Assembly: GCA_037013685.1 (NCBI GenBank)
Contig: CM072886.1
Location: 2,728,001-2,792,000, forward strand
Reading direction: 5' to 3'
Origin: Acridotheres tristis
Lineage: Eukaryota > Chordata > Aves > Passeriformes > Sturnidae
DNA: 64,000 bases
The position numbers and the translations under genes were made by a program. Below, in pieces: positions 26,405 through 40,203 of this stretch. Below the pieces are notes generated by a model. That model had not been told where the DNA came from, ran no database searches, and worked only from the letters and a program-made list of their open reading frames with translations. How positions within the stretch are numbered: position 1 is the stretch's first letter; each line of letters opens with the position of its first letter.

Positions 26405-27256
26405 GACTTCTAGGCTAAGAACATATTTAAAAACACCAACTAATAACAGAAAAATGTCAAAAAATAAGGAATAACCAGAACTCACACCCTTTTTTTCCAC
26501 CAAAATATTTTTCACCAAAGGCTGAAGAAAAAGCCCCAAAGCCTCATTTTGCACACCCTCAGAGCAGCTCTCCACCAAGTGAGCAGCACTTTGGAGAGCC
26601 AGCACTGGGATGCAGTCACTCAGGAGTTGTGTGCTGTGTTTTCCCTCGTTCCTCAAACACTCAGGCACGTTTTCTGATGACAGCTTCATGAAGTGACAGC
26701 TTCTCTGTCAGCAATATGCTGCTTCATGCAGGCAATTTGGCAACCAGAAAGCCCCTTTTTACCAGAAACAGGGTGTGAGATGATGTCATTTCTCTATAAA
26801 GATATCTTCTCCTTAAGGGGACTCTGGCCAGTGGAAATACCTTCCCTAATAAATAATTTAGAGCTTTTTAAATTTTTTTTTTACAGCTGTGTTGTTCAAA
26901 TCCTGCCTTCTATGTGTGCACACCACAAAGTATTGCAAATCGGGTTTTTTTGTGCCTTTGCTTCGTGTCTTGCAGAGGCAGGGCAGCATTTTGGATCTGC
27001 TCCTTGCTTTGACACTGAGATTTAGGTTTAAAGGCAAGATTTGTGTCAGGGGAGAAACATCTGACCTGCACAGAGGGAGGCAGGGTGGAAGAATGTAGGG
27101 ATGACTCCAGAGGGTGATGCTGATGCTTTTGGATGAGAACAAGTGGAGGTGTCACAGGCACGATGTTGGGAATTTGTTGTAATGTAAATATCAGTCTGAA
27201 TTAGACCTTCAGCAAGGTGGAGCAAATCTAGGAAATGAGCATTGCAAACAAACCCA

Positions 27257-27420
27257 CCCCCCCAAAAAAAAAACAACTAAAAAACCCCAAACAAACAAAC
27301 AAAAAAAACCAAACAAAAACAAACAAAAAACCAAAACCAAAACAACAACAACAACAAAAAAAAAACAAAAAAAATTTTTTAAAAAAAACAACTAAACAAC
27401 AACAACAACAAAAAACCCCA
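27257..27420 (+). repeat. A-rich low-complexity tract
   Basis: About 160 bases of A runs with periodic C (CAAACAAACAAAC, CAACAACAACAAC, ACCAAAACC), with one short T run inside. It makes lysine-rich and phenylalanine-rich artefact frames on both strands. Confidence 0.93.
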
Positions 27421-29978
27421 CCACATAAATAAATGGAAATCTTTATTCTGTGAAGGATACTGAAATAATCCCTGCTTGAGGCCTTTTCTGTGTTTAATGC
27501 CACAGCTAGACACTCTAATCCAAAGGGGTTCATGGTACTGGTGGGCCAAAATTTACAAAAAAAATATATATCTCCAAAGGAGATTTTACTTTCTATGTTT
27601 CAATATAAAAACTGAAATTCACTGTCACTTTCTTGTCTTAAACTTGCAATTAATGAGTTAGTTGCCATTCAAATTGTGTATTAAATTCTATTTTTAGATT
27701 ATCCTTATTCATTTTCTTTTTAGAATAAGTAATGCTGCGTTAAGTTTTAGTTCTATTTTTTAACATCGTGGTAGTTTTTAATTTTAATTCAATCCAGACT
27801 AATTTATCCTTATAAACGGATGTATAAGCACACAACTATTTAAACACATGAACTATCCATGAGGCTTCAGAAGCACAGATCTATGACATACAAAAATGCA
27901 AACCAAATCCATCTGTGTAGACATAAAGAAATGCAGATTAAAAACCAAACTGTAAATTTATTTTTACTGCTTTTTGAATTTGTTCGATTCAAAGCTTGAA
28001 AGCAAAGCTGGCATAGAAGACATCGAATATTCTGAGATATGTCTAGCACAAGTCCATGTAAATTGTACTGTCAGTGCTGTCTCCTTGCTTACACCACCAA
28101 TTTGGGAACAACTTTTAGCTTTGATTCAAATGTCTGCTCATTTTGAAAATGACAAATGAGTAGGAAAACATTTGCACTGCCATGGGGACATTCGTTTCTT
28201 AGAACCCACAGCTACAAAAGCACTGGGTGGTCAAAATGATGAAAAATTGTATTCCATTTTCCCTGGGAGAGATGGATCTGAGACTGCCCAATTTCTTTTT
28301 ATGCACTGCCACATTTATTACTATAGTAACAACATACAGCTCTCTAATTTGCTTGATTGCAGGCTGGGGATCAGAGAGAAAAGCAGATTGGTGAAATTTT
28401 CAGTAAGATATGAATCTTTCTACTTAAAAAATTGTCCAAGAAGGAACATTCAGTTCTCTGCTGTTGCTATACAAAAATGAGGCCATTTTATTTTTTGTGC
28501 TCAGTAATACCTGATGGAGGAAACAAAAACAACAACTTTTGCTTACTTTTAGCTTTTATTCCTTTTAGTTTTGTCACTATGAGTATAGAACTTTCAAAAA
28601 ACTTCCCCAACATTGATGCTTTCCATCCACTGTTCTGTTTTTTTCAATTTCATTCTGTATTGTTTTATTTCATTTTTGTCATTATTGTAACACCAGTAGC
28701 TGTAAAATTCAAGATTCCATTTAAATTTGTTTTCCCTTCAAACTCCACATACAAAGAATCAGGAATCTTTTTGTTACTATCACTGTACAATGATTTGGGG
28801 TTAACAAAAGTGGATTTACTGAGTTTTTGCCACACCTTTGCTCTATTTTTAATCTTACAGACAACAAACACCATCTGTATATTGATTCTCCTGTGCTTTC
28901 AAAAGGGTTGAGAGATCAGGCTTGTGCTGGGAAATTGGAACATCCTGAATTTGTATTTACCCAGCAGAGCAGCAATGGCAAATTTTATAGTTTCAGATGC
29001 TCAGAGAAATGCCCAGAGCAGGATTTCTCCCTTTTTCTCTCTATATTTTTGAAAGCCTCTGGCAGAACTGCAGGAGAAGCACCCACAGGTTCCTGACTTA
29101 GGCATTTACAAACAACCTGGTTGAAATTCAGCCACTTCCTCCCTCACTTCAAACAAAGAGTGCATTTTTGCCCTGCTAAAGCTCAAACCTGTTCTGGTGA
29201 ATCCATACTATTCAGATTCCATCAAATCAGAAAGCCATTTTCTATGGTATTTTTCACTTGAATGCAAAACGCTGTTATCCTGGCAATGTGAAGCAGGAAA
29301 TGAATTATATTTTGCTGGAGAAGAAAGTATTTTTGATAGGGAAAAAAAAAACCAGCTCATTTGCCTGGAGGTGTTATTATGTCTACCAAAACCAAAAGTG
29401 CTCTTAAGTTACCCTTAAAGCAGCATAATATGCACAAAGCAAAAAATATAAAGCAGAAACTCTGCAAGTTACTCTCCAGTGTAATTCATTCTCAGGATCC
29501 AGCTCCTCCAAAGCCATTATACACTTGGTAATAGAATGCTCCAAACCAAACACAGGATATGTTTTCTACAGCCTATTATGGCTGACATCAAAAGAGTCAG
29601 GAAAGCAGAGATTTCATACAATTTGAATAATTTAAATGCACTGCATCTGCCCAATGATCAAAACAACGTGTGGGACTGATAAAGCTTTCTTCTTTTTCAG
29701 CTTTCCTTTTCATGCTTTCAAGGGTGATTTATGTTACAATTTCCATCTTAATGGCCACAGTTTGTACTTTTTGAAGGAACTCATAAGAGATTGAAGTGAA
29801 AAACAAGGATGGAAATACCAATATCTACATGAAAGTGCAGAGGTCATACAACTTCATGGTGTGCAATGCATAAACTGAAACTCCATCAATCAAATCGTTA
29901 ATAACCTCTGGAAAACTCCTATGGATTAAAGGCACCATGCCGTGGAGAAGAGGATCAGAGGTATAAAGTACAGAAAAT

Positions 29979-30475
29979 CAGGGAATCATAAAACGGTTTG
30001 GGTTGGAAAAAAATCTTAAAAATCACCCATTTCCACCCCTGCCATGGACAGGGACACCTTCCACTGTCCCAGGGTGCTCCAAGCCCTGTCCAGCCTGGCC
30101 TTGGACACTTCCAGGGATCCAGGGGCAGCCACAGCTTCTCTGGGCACCCTGTGCCAGGACATCACCACCCTCAAAGGGAAGGATTTCTTCCTAAACTCTA
30201 AACCAAAACTCTTCAGTTTGAAGCCATTCCCTGTGTGCTGTCCCTCCATCCTTGTCCCCAGTCCCTCTCCAGCTCTCCTGGAGCCCCTTCAGGCCGTGCC
30301 AGGGGCTCTGAGCTCTCCCTGGAGCCTTCTCCTCTCCAGGGGAACATTCCCAGCTCTCCCAGCCTGGCTCCAGAGCAAAGTTCTCCAGCCCTCCCAGCAT
30401 CTTCATGGCCTCTCCTGGACTCATTCCAACAGCTCCACATCCTTCCCATGCTGTGATGAGCCTGTCACCACCCTG
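29979..30475 (-). mobile_element. CR1 LINE 3' fragment (about 500 bp)
   Basis: Antisense CR1, closely related to the copy at 11,190-11,692: GGGAATCATAAAACGGTTTGG, CCTGCCATGGACAGGGACACC, CTTGGACACTTCCAGGGATCC, CTCTCCAGCTCTCCTGGAGCC, CAGCTCTCCCAGCCTGGCTCC, CTGGACTCATTCCAACAGCTCC. Many overlapping open frames here come from the element. Confidence 0.94.
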
Positions 30476-33029
30476 GGCTGCACTGCAAGGTTCTAATGCA
30501 CTAAATCCTATACTATAGACCCATAGGATGATCCCAGTGATATGGATAAGCCCCAAATACTCCGGAGATAAGGAGATGATGTGAAATCAAGCTTTTCTTT
30601 GAAAAGGAGGGAAAATCAGTTCCCTAGCTTGAAACAATTTCTCTACTTTTAACCAATTTTGTGTTGGGATTTTTGGTTGGTTGGTTGGTTATTTTGGGGG
30701 TGTACTTAACTTTCTTTTCAGACCAACCAAAAGGTAAAAAAGTTTGCACATGCCAAGGCACAATGGAAATGTGCAGCTCAATGGATCTTCTGGGGAGCAT
30801 TGTACTCCTCCTAACTCATAACAGGAGAGGGAAGAAGGGTTCAGCATGTGATAGATGTGTCCTAATTTAATCCTTTAAAAGGCAGAGTCTAATCTTGAGA
30901 CAGTCACTGCCTTTGACATCCATGGGAGGAAATAAACAATCCCATGGAATCATAAAAATTCATCAGATGAGCAAGCTCTGGAGGAAACTGCTTCCAGTGA
31001 CAGAAGAGAGCAGAAGGTGATCATTGATGTCTTTGACAGAGAAAACACAGAGGAAGGAGTTTAATGTCTGCTCCATAGCTCTTTTAAAAAAAAAAAGGAG
31101 TTTACTTCCACCAGAATTTCATGCACTCTCCTAATTAATAGATGTCTGATAGTTTTGTACATGAAGGCAGGACCTGAGGTGAAGCAAAGCTTAGGAAAAA
31201 TATTCCTTCACATGAATTTTTTAAGATATTCTTCTAGGAGCACAGACATCCACTTTTCCCAATAATTACATTAAATATGAACTGGGTTTGGCACAGAAAC
31301 AAGTTAATAAGTGTGAACCACTCAGAAGAGATGCTCCTCTAATTTTAATCAGTTTCACATGGGTAGCTGTTAATTTCTTAGTAAAGTGAATAATCCTGTT
31401 GGAGAAACACAAATATGTGAGAGTAAACAAGCAGACTATAACCTTCAGCTGAGAGGGAAGGGGAAGGGCTTTTAGAGCATGAAGTACAGTGAGTGAAAAA
31501 TAAACCATATGCCAGCTATTAGCCCCTGATAGTTGCTTGGGATACTGAGGAGCATTACTCTGTCTGTCTGTGCAATGTGAGAAGTGGAATGAAGATTTCA
31601 GGAGCACAGTTTAATACTCAGGGGAGGCTAATGCAAATGCATAAGTTGGAAGCATTCGTTTTAATAAGAAAATTCATTAGATTATCTAGAAGCATTTTAT
31701 CAATTTTTAAAAAAAATCCAAGGGCAGTCTGTTACAAATAAAGTAGTGCTGACTGATAAGCCTCAAATTATTTAACTTCAACCTACTTTGTGTCTAATGC
31801 AATGAGAATATATGGCTTCTTCAGTGCTTTTCTGAGATGGGGGGCTATTAATAAATCTGATTTTACTTGGCTTTCTTATCAAGAAGATCTTTAAGATACT
31901 TATATATTAATATTGAATTGATTTTGGGGGAGGGACAGACCCTCAGCTGGACATCACTACCTCTTTTCTACCAAGGCATGAAGCTTCCTATGCTAATTTA
32001 CTTCAGGTGAAAATTATGAATATTTCAGTACAATTAAGCTGCTGAAAACAAAACTGGATCCTAAAAAGGGCGAGAGCTGCAGGCTTGCTCTGCAGTCTCT
32101 AAAACTCTGTGTTCAAAGAAGTGCCTATAGATAAAGTCTCTTTTGCAGTATTAATTCAATCAGAAATTAGAGGAATTTAGAGGTATTTATGTACCTAGAG
32201 AGGACCTCAGGCACCCAACTTCTTTATGGAGGTCTAGACTGCAACACCTAAATTTACAGTTCTGGAGCCTTTAGATAGAGGAGCTGAGTTGCACCCCTAA
32301 AAATAAACACCATAGCTTCTGTCCCTCTTTTTCCAATATTTTCTCTCAGTCTCATTTAAAGGTATTAAAATTTTAGAGTTTGAACAATTCAATCAATCTC
32401 AGCTTATCGTGGATAAAGGAAGATAAAATTAATGATTGGGCGATTTCCCCTAAAACTTTATTACATTCTATGACATCTGAGGGGTAATAATTTAAATAAC
32501 CCATTGTTGCAAAGAAATGGTCAAACCTACACGTGCCTACTGTGTTTATTTAATAAAATTCTGTGGCTTTTTAAATCATACAGCATTTCCCACTCCAGTT
32601 CTTGTCTGTGGAGATTACTTAAAACCAGCCAGCAGAACATTTTAATGTGCAGAGTCAGAAGTGTAAGGTGTCTCTCGTTCAAAGAAAATTTGAATAGAAA
32701 TGAATGTGGAGAACCGTGCTGGTGACAGACTGTGTGAAAAGGAGCAGGAAGGTAGCAAGGCCTTTAATTGAGCTCCTTCATTCTTAAAATGAATCCCAAA
32801 TGAATTCCTAAAATGAATCCTCTTTGGCAGGAGCTCTTTGTAACCACAAGGCCATATTCATTTTCCTGACACCTGGAAGCATCGGGCCATCACATGATGA
32901 CTTCAAACTCATTAAAATCTCTTCTGAACCACCTTTGATAAGCTGCAGGACTGCATAACAAAGAAGGAACAGACTTGGGGAAATTGCTGCTCCTCATTTG
33001 TAGGACAGAAATCTAAACTATCACTTTCT

Positions 33030-33350
33030 ATGACTCCCTGAAAAGAGGATGGAGCACAGGGTGGGTCAGCCTCTTCTCCCAGGCAGCCAGTGATGGGAAG
33101 AGAGGACCTGGCCTCAAGCTGTGACAGGAGAGGCTCAGGCTGGACAACAGAAGGAATTTCCTCACCAGAAGGGTTGTTAAACATTGGAATGGGCTGCCCA
33201 GGGAGGTTTGGAGTGCCCATCCCTGGAGGTGTCCAAGGAAGGGCTGGAGGTGGCACCCAGTGCCCTGGGCTGGGGACAAGGTGGGGATTGGGCACAGCTG
33301 GGACTCGATGCTCTTTGAGGGCTTTTCCAACCTCAGTTATTCTGTGAAAT
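33030..33350 (+). mobile_element. CR1 LINE 3' fragment
   Basis: Sense CR1: GGCTCAGGCTGGACAACAGAAGG, TTAAACATTGGAATGGGCTGCC, ATCCCTGGAGGTGTCCAAGG, CTTTTCCAACCTCAGTTATTC, then a short ATTCCATTCCATGATG tail. The 204-codon minus-strand open frame covering it (32,912-33,526) is not a gene. Confidence 0.87.
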
Positions 33351-34144
33351 TCCATTCCATGATGCTTTTTTGAGGCTTTTTGTTTTCCTGACTGCAACAT
33401 GAAGATGAGGGAGTGTTTGATATTGCCCCTTAACCAAGAAGTGGTGGCTGACCATGTACAAGCTGCTTTGTCAGGTGTGGTGTGAAGTGAAACCCTCTGG
33501 GCAAGGAGCCTTTTCTTCATATCCAACCCAAACCTCCACAGAAATCACGTGAAAACTGTGTTTTCTTTTTAAAAAGGCCAATTTGGCTTCCTTCATAGTT
33601 AGCAGGGAAAATGAGTTATTTCAGGACATGCTTTGTTTTATTTTTATCTATTTTAGATGTTTATTTGGCAAGTGGTGAGTTGGTCACACAATCCACTGAT
33701 TCTGTTGACTGAATCTGCACTGTCAGAGGGAGTCAAAGGCACCAGGTCAATATAAATATTGGACTATAAATATCTACACTTTGCATACAAATTTCGTATT
33801 CCACACTGAAAATCTGCTTCCCAAACAGCCAATCTTGGGGAAAGCAGCAGGCAGCGACCACCACCAGCCTTCCCACCCCAGAACCAGTTCCTGAAGTGGC
33901 TGCACTTTTATTTATCCAGCAGATAAATGCTTCCTTTGGGACATGCCCACAGCCATGGGCATTTGGATGGCACAGAGCAGCCGAGTGTATAATTCACATT
34001 TATGTGCTGTCAGGATTTAAAAAACAATCATTTCTCCCAATCCAGTGAAAAGACGTACAGAAGTAATTTTTTTTTTTCTGAAATTATAGGTTCAACAAAT
34101 TGAGGTGTTTTCTTTTGGGTTTTTTTTTTTTCTTTTTTTATCCA

Positions 34145-34226
34145 GTAACTAATGGTGAGATTTGAAATTTGTCTCAGCCAAGGAGATCTAAACCCATGTA
34201 AACCTCTCCTAACCACTAGGCTGAAG
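34145..34226 (-). repeat. Possible old tRNA-derived SINE remnant
   Basis: On the minus strand CAGCCTAGTGGTTAGGAGAGG, then CATGGGTTTAGATCTCCTTGG, resembles the A-box/B-box layout of tRNA-headed SINEs (a TAGTGGTTAG box followed by a GGGTTYRAATCYC-like box). The boxes are degraded and no cloverleaf can be folded, so this is not a tRNA gene. Confidence 0.35.
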
Positions 34227-35879
34227 TCTGGTGAGTTTTATAATTCTCCTGCCAATATTTTTTTTTTTTTTTGTTATTCATGCTAATTACCAGTTACCCA
34301 TGCTCAAGAAAGGAATAGAATTTGTGGTTACTTGACGTGCCCAGGAGACAGGGAGCTGCATGTTCACCATGCTCTGATGAATGCATACATTACACACATT
34401 AATTGGAAGTGGGACTGAAACCTTGCTCCCTTTCCTGCAGTAAGTAACTGGCCTCTGGGGCTCAAAATCACATTTACTAATCTCCCTCTCTCTCAGTGGT
34501 CCAATTCATGCTGAATTATTTCATGCAATGCAGAGCAGCTCAAGGAGAGAGTGAAAACATCTGCTTCCCACACAGCAAACAGGTCCTCAGGAGCTGGGAG
34601 CCTTTGGCTGGAGGATCTTGTGCACACACACAGAGGGTTCATCTTTGGGATTCCTCCAGGGCTTCTCACCATCTAGGGGGAGGTTCTGCTGGGCAGCCTC
34701 CCAGCTAAAGGGTGGCAGCATTTCCTCCACTGGAAGAAAGGATTCCTCTCTTATTTTGGGATTTATTTTTTTGTTTGTGTGTTTGATTTTTTTATATAGA
34801 CAAAAGACTAAGTTGTTTAATTCCAGGAGCATACATAACTGTGGATTCCTTATAAAGAGGAATAATATAATGCACAGGACCTGTAAGGCGGGTCCTTACA
34901 GTTCAGCATAAAACCCTGAAATCCTCCAGAGTGGCACAATTCAAGTGACAACCCTATTTTAGAGTTGTTTTTTGCCCAGCCAGCATTTTCCTGTGGGCAG
35001 GACTGGCTGCTCTAGTTCTCATCCTCCTGCAATTCCAGCTTGGACTGTGCTCAGCAGCCTGGCACCTGAGGGCACTGGCACAAGTAGAACTAATATGTGG
35101 CACATTATCCTCCATCCCACATGTGACCCAGAGTGATTTATTAACTCACACAAGAAGTGTGTGGTGAATGGCAGGGCTGAACCTGTTCCCTGAATCTCAA
35201 TATAATATCTGCTGGACTATGCTTTCTCTGAAGGTTTAAATTCTGAAAATTTTGACAACCAGATGCCTTTCAGTTACATTTTAATGTCTCAGAATTCAGT
35301 CGTGCACATATTGCCTGGGTCAAATTCTGATTTGTGGTATCAAAGACAATTATTTTTCATTTTATGGTTCCTGGGTAGGCAATTTGTAATGTGAAATGTA
35401 ACTTGACTGTCCTATGTGATGAATTGATGGTTCCTTTCCTACTTCAACTGCAAAAGATTATTATTTTCCTAAAACATTTTTCACATGCAGTAAAATGAAA
35501 TAATTCCCTTCTTTTTCTCCCTTTTTTTTTTTTTTTTTCTTTTTAACACAGTGTACAAGGGACTTCTCATTCTGGTTACTGAAGCTTGAAACAGAAGAGC
35601 AATAGCTCCAAGGCTCGAGCCCTCAATGGAAATAAAAAGTAGCTGAGCTGGACTATTTGGACTTTAAAAACCCAGTTAATTTGCACCATTAATTTTATTC
35701 TGTGTGGGAGGGTTCAATCCTCAAAAATTAAGGCTACTCTACACCTAAAAAAATAAATATCATTATTGTTATAAATCTGAACAAACCAACCTGCCCTATC
35801 TGGATCCAGGCAGACCAACTGAATTACAGACTTTAGGGTCCCAAAATCCTAAATCAGGAGCAGGGAAAAGAAGGCACAT

Positions 35880-36030
35880 GATCAGCAGGTCGAGGGAGGT
35901 GATTGTCCCTCTCTGCTCTGCTCTTGTGAGATTCCACTTCCAGGTTTGGTGTCCCCAACATCAGGAGGATGTGGAGCTGTTGGAGAAAGTCCAGAGGAGG
36001 TCACAGAGATGCTCCAAGGGCTGGAGAATC
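35880..36030 (+). mobile_element. CR1 LINE internal fragment
   Basis: GATTCCACTTCCAGGTTTGGTGTCCCCAACATC followed by GGATGTGGAGCTGTTGGAG and AGTCCAGAGGAGGTCACAG match the part of CR1 just upstream of the common 3' fragment. The 3' end is missing, which is unusual for CR1, so the copy has been cut after insertion. Confidence 0.8.
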
Positions 36031-36231
36031 TTGTTATGATCCACCTCTGAGGGAGAATGAGTGGAAGTCTTGCTAATAGATCCCTTGGGTGAATTAGAGT
36101 GAAACAAAACTGAGTTAAAAGGCAAGTTTATTTAAAAAAAAAAAAAAAAAGTTGCAGTGGAAATGAGGTAGTATGATATTATGGTTCCTTTCTGTAAAAA
36201 TATGAAATTATGATGAATATTTATGTAAGGG

Positions 36232-36572
<341 letters not shown>

Positions 36573-37289
36573 TAGTGCAGATGAAAGACATCACTACTCA
36601 TGGATCCAGCAGCAAGGCTTGAGCCTTGTTCTGTAGTTTAAAAGACACAAATTTAGTTGTGCAAACACAGATATCTGCACGTGTGCAAAATACCTGAGAG
36701 TCCTGATGGCAGTGAGGCTCTGATCAATGATCTCTGATCAATGCTGTGCAGGTGAGGCTGTTCCAGGCACCAGGTGGAGGATGGAGCACCAGGATGCACC
36801 TCCCAGCAGCTCCCTCAGCAGGGTGGGCTTGGTGTTCTGGGCCACCAGTGAGTCACAGTGTGGGTGGCTCAGATGTGGGCATCTCCAGGACCACTTGACA
36901 CCTGTGTTGTCACACCTGAACCAGGAGTGGGGTCTGGCCACAGCGCCCACTGTGCACAAACAAGATGCTGTTTGGAGAGAGGCATCAGAAGTGCAGCCTG
37001 CCTGCTTTCACATGGGAAAATATTTGCAGACCATTTGCCTCTTTGGGGTTGAACAATTTCCTTCTCCAGCAGAGCACGGAGAAAAGGTCACTCTGATTTT
37101 GAGATAATGGCTGATATTATCTACAAGAGGGACAGGATGTGAGCACTGAAGGTCTTGCTTTGTGTATTCCAGACCATAAATTCCAGAGGGTACATTATTC
37201 TGAGGGTTTCTTACAGGCAGGGCTACAAGATTTCTCTTCTCTAATGAGCAGTGAAGGAAGGATGGAAAGTTATGTAAGAGGTAAAAAAG

Positions 37290-37643
37290 TCACAGAATCT
37301 CAGTATGGTTTGGGGTAGAAAAAACTCATCCAGTTCCAACCCCAGCCATGGGCAGGGACACCTCCCACTATCCCAGGCTCCATCCAGCCTGGCCTTGGAC
37401 ACTTCCAGGGATCCAGGGGCAGCCACATCTTCTCTGGGAATTCCATATCCCATCCATCCCTGCCCTCTGGCAGTGGGAGCCATTCCCTGTGTGCTGTCCC
37501 TGCCTGCCTTGTCCCCAGTCCCTCTCCAGCTCTCCTGGAGCCCCTTCAGGCCCTGCCAGGGGCTCTGAGCTCTCCCTGGAGCCTTCTCCTCTCCAGGGGA
37601 ACATTCCCAGCTCTCCCAGCCTGGCTCCAGAGCAGAGGGACTC
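37290..37643 (-). mobile_element. CR1 LINE 3' fragment
   Basis: Antisense CR1: GTCACAGAATCTCAGTATGG, CAGCCATGGGCAGGGACACC, CTTGGACACTTCCAGGGATCC, CCTCTCCAGCTCTCCTGGAGC, CTCTCCAGGGGAACATTCCC, CAGCCTGGCTCCAGAG. Same subfamily as the copy at 29,979-30,475. Confidence 0.93.
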
Positions 37644-40203
37644 CAGTCCCCAAAGATTTATATTAGATAAATGTTTGTCTCAAATATTTGAGACACATAA
37701 TATTCTTAAAGAACATTTTTCCTACTGCCCCAGTCCTTTTCTAGTTTTCACTTTATGGTTTTAGCCACTGCTTCTAAAATCTAGCACCAGCTTTTAATTC
37801 TCATCTCACTTCCTCCTGCCTTCATTTTTTACTCTGGAGTAACAACCAATCATGGTGCCAGGGATTCATAATTCCTTATTGCTCTGTATCACAAGTGGAG
37901 GACTCTCTGGAGAGCAGGGTTTGATTCTTGCCTCTGACATTTTACCATGGCATGGTTTGGGGTAAATCTCCTGTCGATTTCTTCTTGTTTGGTTGAAAAT
38001 TCTCATTAAATTTCATTTGTTTCATGTCCATATTTCTGTTTCTAGTATTAGGTGAGATTTAGTTATGCAAGGTAGGCAGGTTGCCTGTCAAAGCCTGAAC
38101 CAGTCATCCTTTCAGATAAAAATCACCTTCCTTGGTGCCTATTTTTCCCCAGTGGCTCTAAAAAATTGAAGACTTGCATAGACTGAGAGATGTAACTTTT
38201 AAATATTTATAATTAGGTGAGGTGAATTTCATGTTTTATAAGTAGGACCTCAGGCAAAAACACTTTCAATATGTTGCTTATTTAAGTGGCTTAAATTGAG
38301 AGCTCTTATGATAAAATTAATTGTGATCAATTAATATGTCAACCTGAATCCTTCTCTAAAGCTTGGGGAAGCATAAGAAATTGTGGTTTGCATTTGGCAG
38401 CAAAACAAGAAGAAAAAGAAAAAAATACAATTGTGAAAGCTTTGGGGTTTGTCAGCTTTATTTTCTGCCATGTATGTGGTCAATTAACAAAGAAGATCAT
38501 AACACAAATATTTTTATTTGGCTTTTTTGCTTTTGGATTCCAGCAGGGGCAGACTGTAGAAATATATAAAATAATCCTTTAGGCAAACAGGGTCTCCATT
38601 GGAGAAGGAATATAGGCAACCTCTGGAGGGCTTCCCAGCTGCTTTCCAATGATCTTTTGGTTTTGTGCTTGGCTGCAAGGAAAAACTAGAGAGCGTGTCT
38701 GTCAGGCCATGGCTTTCATTGGGAGGAAATTGAAGGAAATCGGGACACAAGCTGCACAGAGAGCCTCCAACCACCCAGCTGAGCTCCTTGTTAGTGACAC
38801 AGGACTCAAAATGCACAATGATCATTTCAGAGGTTCGTCACAGCTTCAAATTTCATGTTTATATGATCGCCCAAACTCGTGGTTTTATTCCTCTGTTAGC
38901 CTCTTCAAGCATTTAACAGCACAGAACAAATAAATTGGCTCTTTTTAGGCTACTTGGAAGATGCTTGACAGGGAAATGCTTGATTTCCTACAGCAGCATG
39001 TGCTATGAATGAACAGGCATGGAACTGTTTCCTTTCTCTCATGAATTAATGGCAGGGGGAATGGTTGGCAATGGTTTCCAGGCTGGGAACAGTCACTGAG
39101 CTTTTTCTCTCCTGTATATCCCACAAAAGACATCCTGGAAGGCATTAGGTCTGGAGTGGCAGAAAAAGGTGGCAGGAAGAGTCCCTTCTGAGCAGAACTC
39201 CATCCACTTGATTAATGTGTGGAGAGATGATTTATGCAATATATTAAGAGCAACAGCTGTTCCCCGTGGTATTTTCAGTGGCTGCATCTGCAGTTAAGTC
39301 CTGACCACAGTAAAAATCAAGCACCCATCTTAAATATATAAAACCTTCTGGAAGTGGAGATAGAGAGAACACCTCTCCCATGCTGGGTTTCTGTTGTGCT
39401 TCCTTGGTTCAGCTGTCCCTGACTCAGCTCTTCTGAATGTGAATTGCTTTCATTTTCATCCAACTTTCCCTCTGCAGGGAGGAAATAATTCTGGGCTGTT
39501 CCACCAGGGAAAGAAAACTGCTGATGTTCAAGTGGTTTGAGCAGCTCTGTGTTTGCTACCAGCTGACAACGTGTCCTGCAGAGTAGTGACTGTCAGATAA
39601 TGGACAGATATTGCTGCCTGGAAGAGATGAACACGTAGGAAAACAGTCAGACAAGCCAGCAGATGAATAGATCTGCTGCTCCCTGATTGTTTCTGATGCC
39701 AAGATTACAAGTGTAAGAGACTGACTGATTGATTATCTTCCTCCTCAATACTTAATGGTTATAATAATAGCTGGGGTCAATCTGCCAGCAGTTGCTCATG
39801 AAAAGTAATTAATCTGGTTCATACCCTCACCTAGGGGAAGATAAATTATGGATGTATCTTCCTCTGGTTGTCCTTTGCAGAATTTCCTGGTTTCTAAAGC
39901 ACTCTCACTGCAGATATAGAGTGAGAGTTTCTTTATTGAGAGAAATAGAAACTTAAAATCTGTGAAAGCTCAGAAGGAAAATGTCAATCATTTAAAGGTG
40001 AAAGCAATAAACTTGGAGTCAACTCTTCATTTCTGCATTCACATTCTCTGGTACCCAGAAGGAATTGAGTTCTCTGTATGTGCCACTCTAAACTGCTCGT
40101 GTGGATGAACTATCACCTTTGAAAAACCCATTGTTTTGGGCAGACAGATGAAACTGGGTTCATTTCATCCAAAAGCAAAGTGTCTTTTGAAGGGAATTCG
40201 TCA

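Larger units (their letters stand above)
21173..29978. other. Intergenic DNA with sparse repeats
   Basis: Contains the CR1 copies at 25.0 and 25.6 kb, the 31-bp tandem repeat and the 27.3-kb A-rich tract. The AT-rich frames at 28.2-29.1 kb (to 159 codons) are hydrophobic and without family resemblance. Confidence 0.6.
30476..36231. other. Intergenic DNA with CR1 fragments and T-rich runs
   Basis: Besides the listed CR1 copies and possible SINE remnant, T runs occur near 34,060-34,135, 34,258-34,272 and 35,520-35,540, and a poly-A run near 36,131-36,150. No gene recognised. Confidence 0.6.

Noticed and set aside
30191..30556. Overlapping frames of 70-150 codons on both strands
   Set aside because: All derive from the antisense CR1 at 29,979-30,475.
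32912..33526. 204-codon minus-strand open frame, the longest in the window
   Set aside because: Its centre is the antisense of a CR1 copy (33,030-33,350). No domain is recognised and no splice context is seen.
34145..34226. tRNA gene
   Set aside because: A- and B-box-like motifs are present but degraded, with no foldable acceptor or anticodon arms. At best a SINE remnant.
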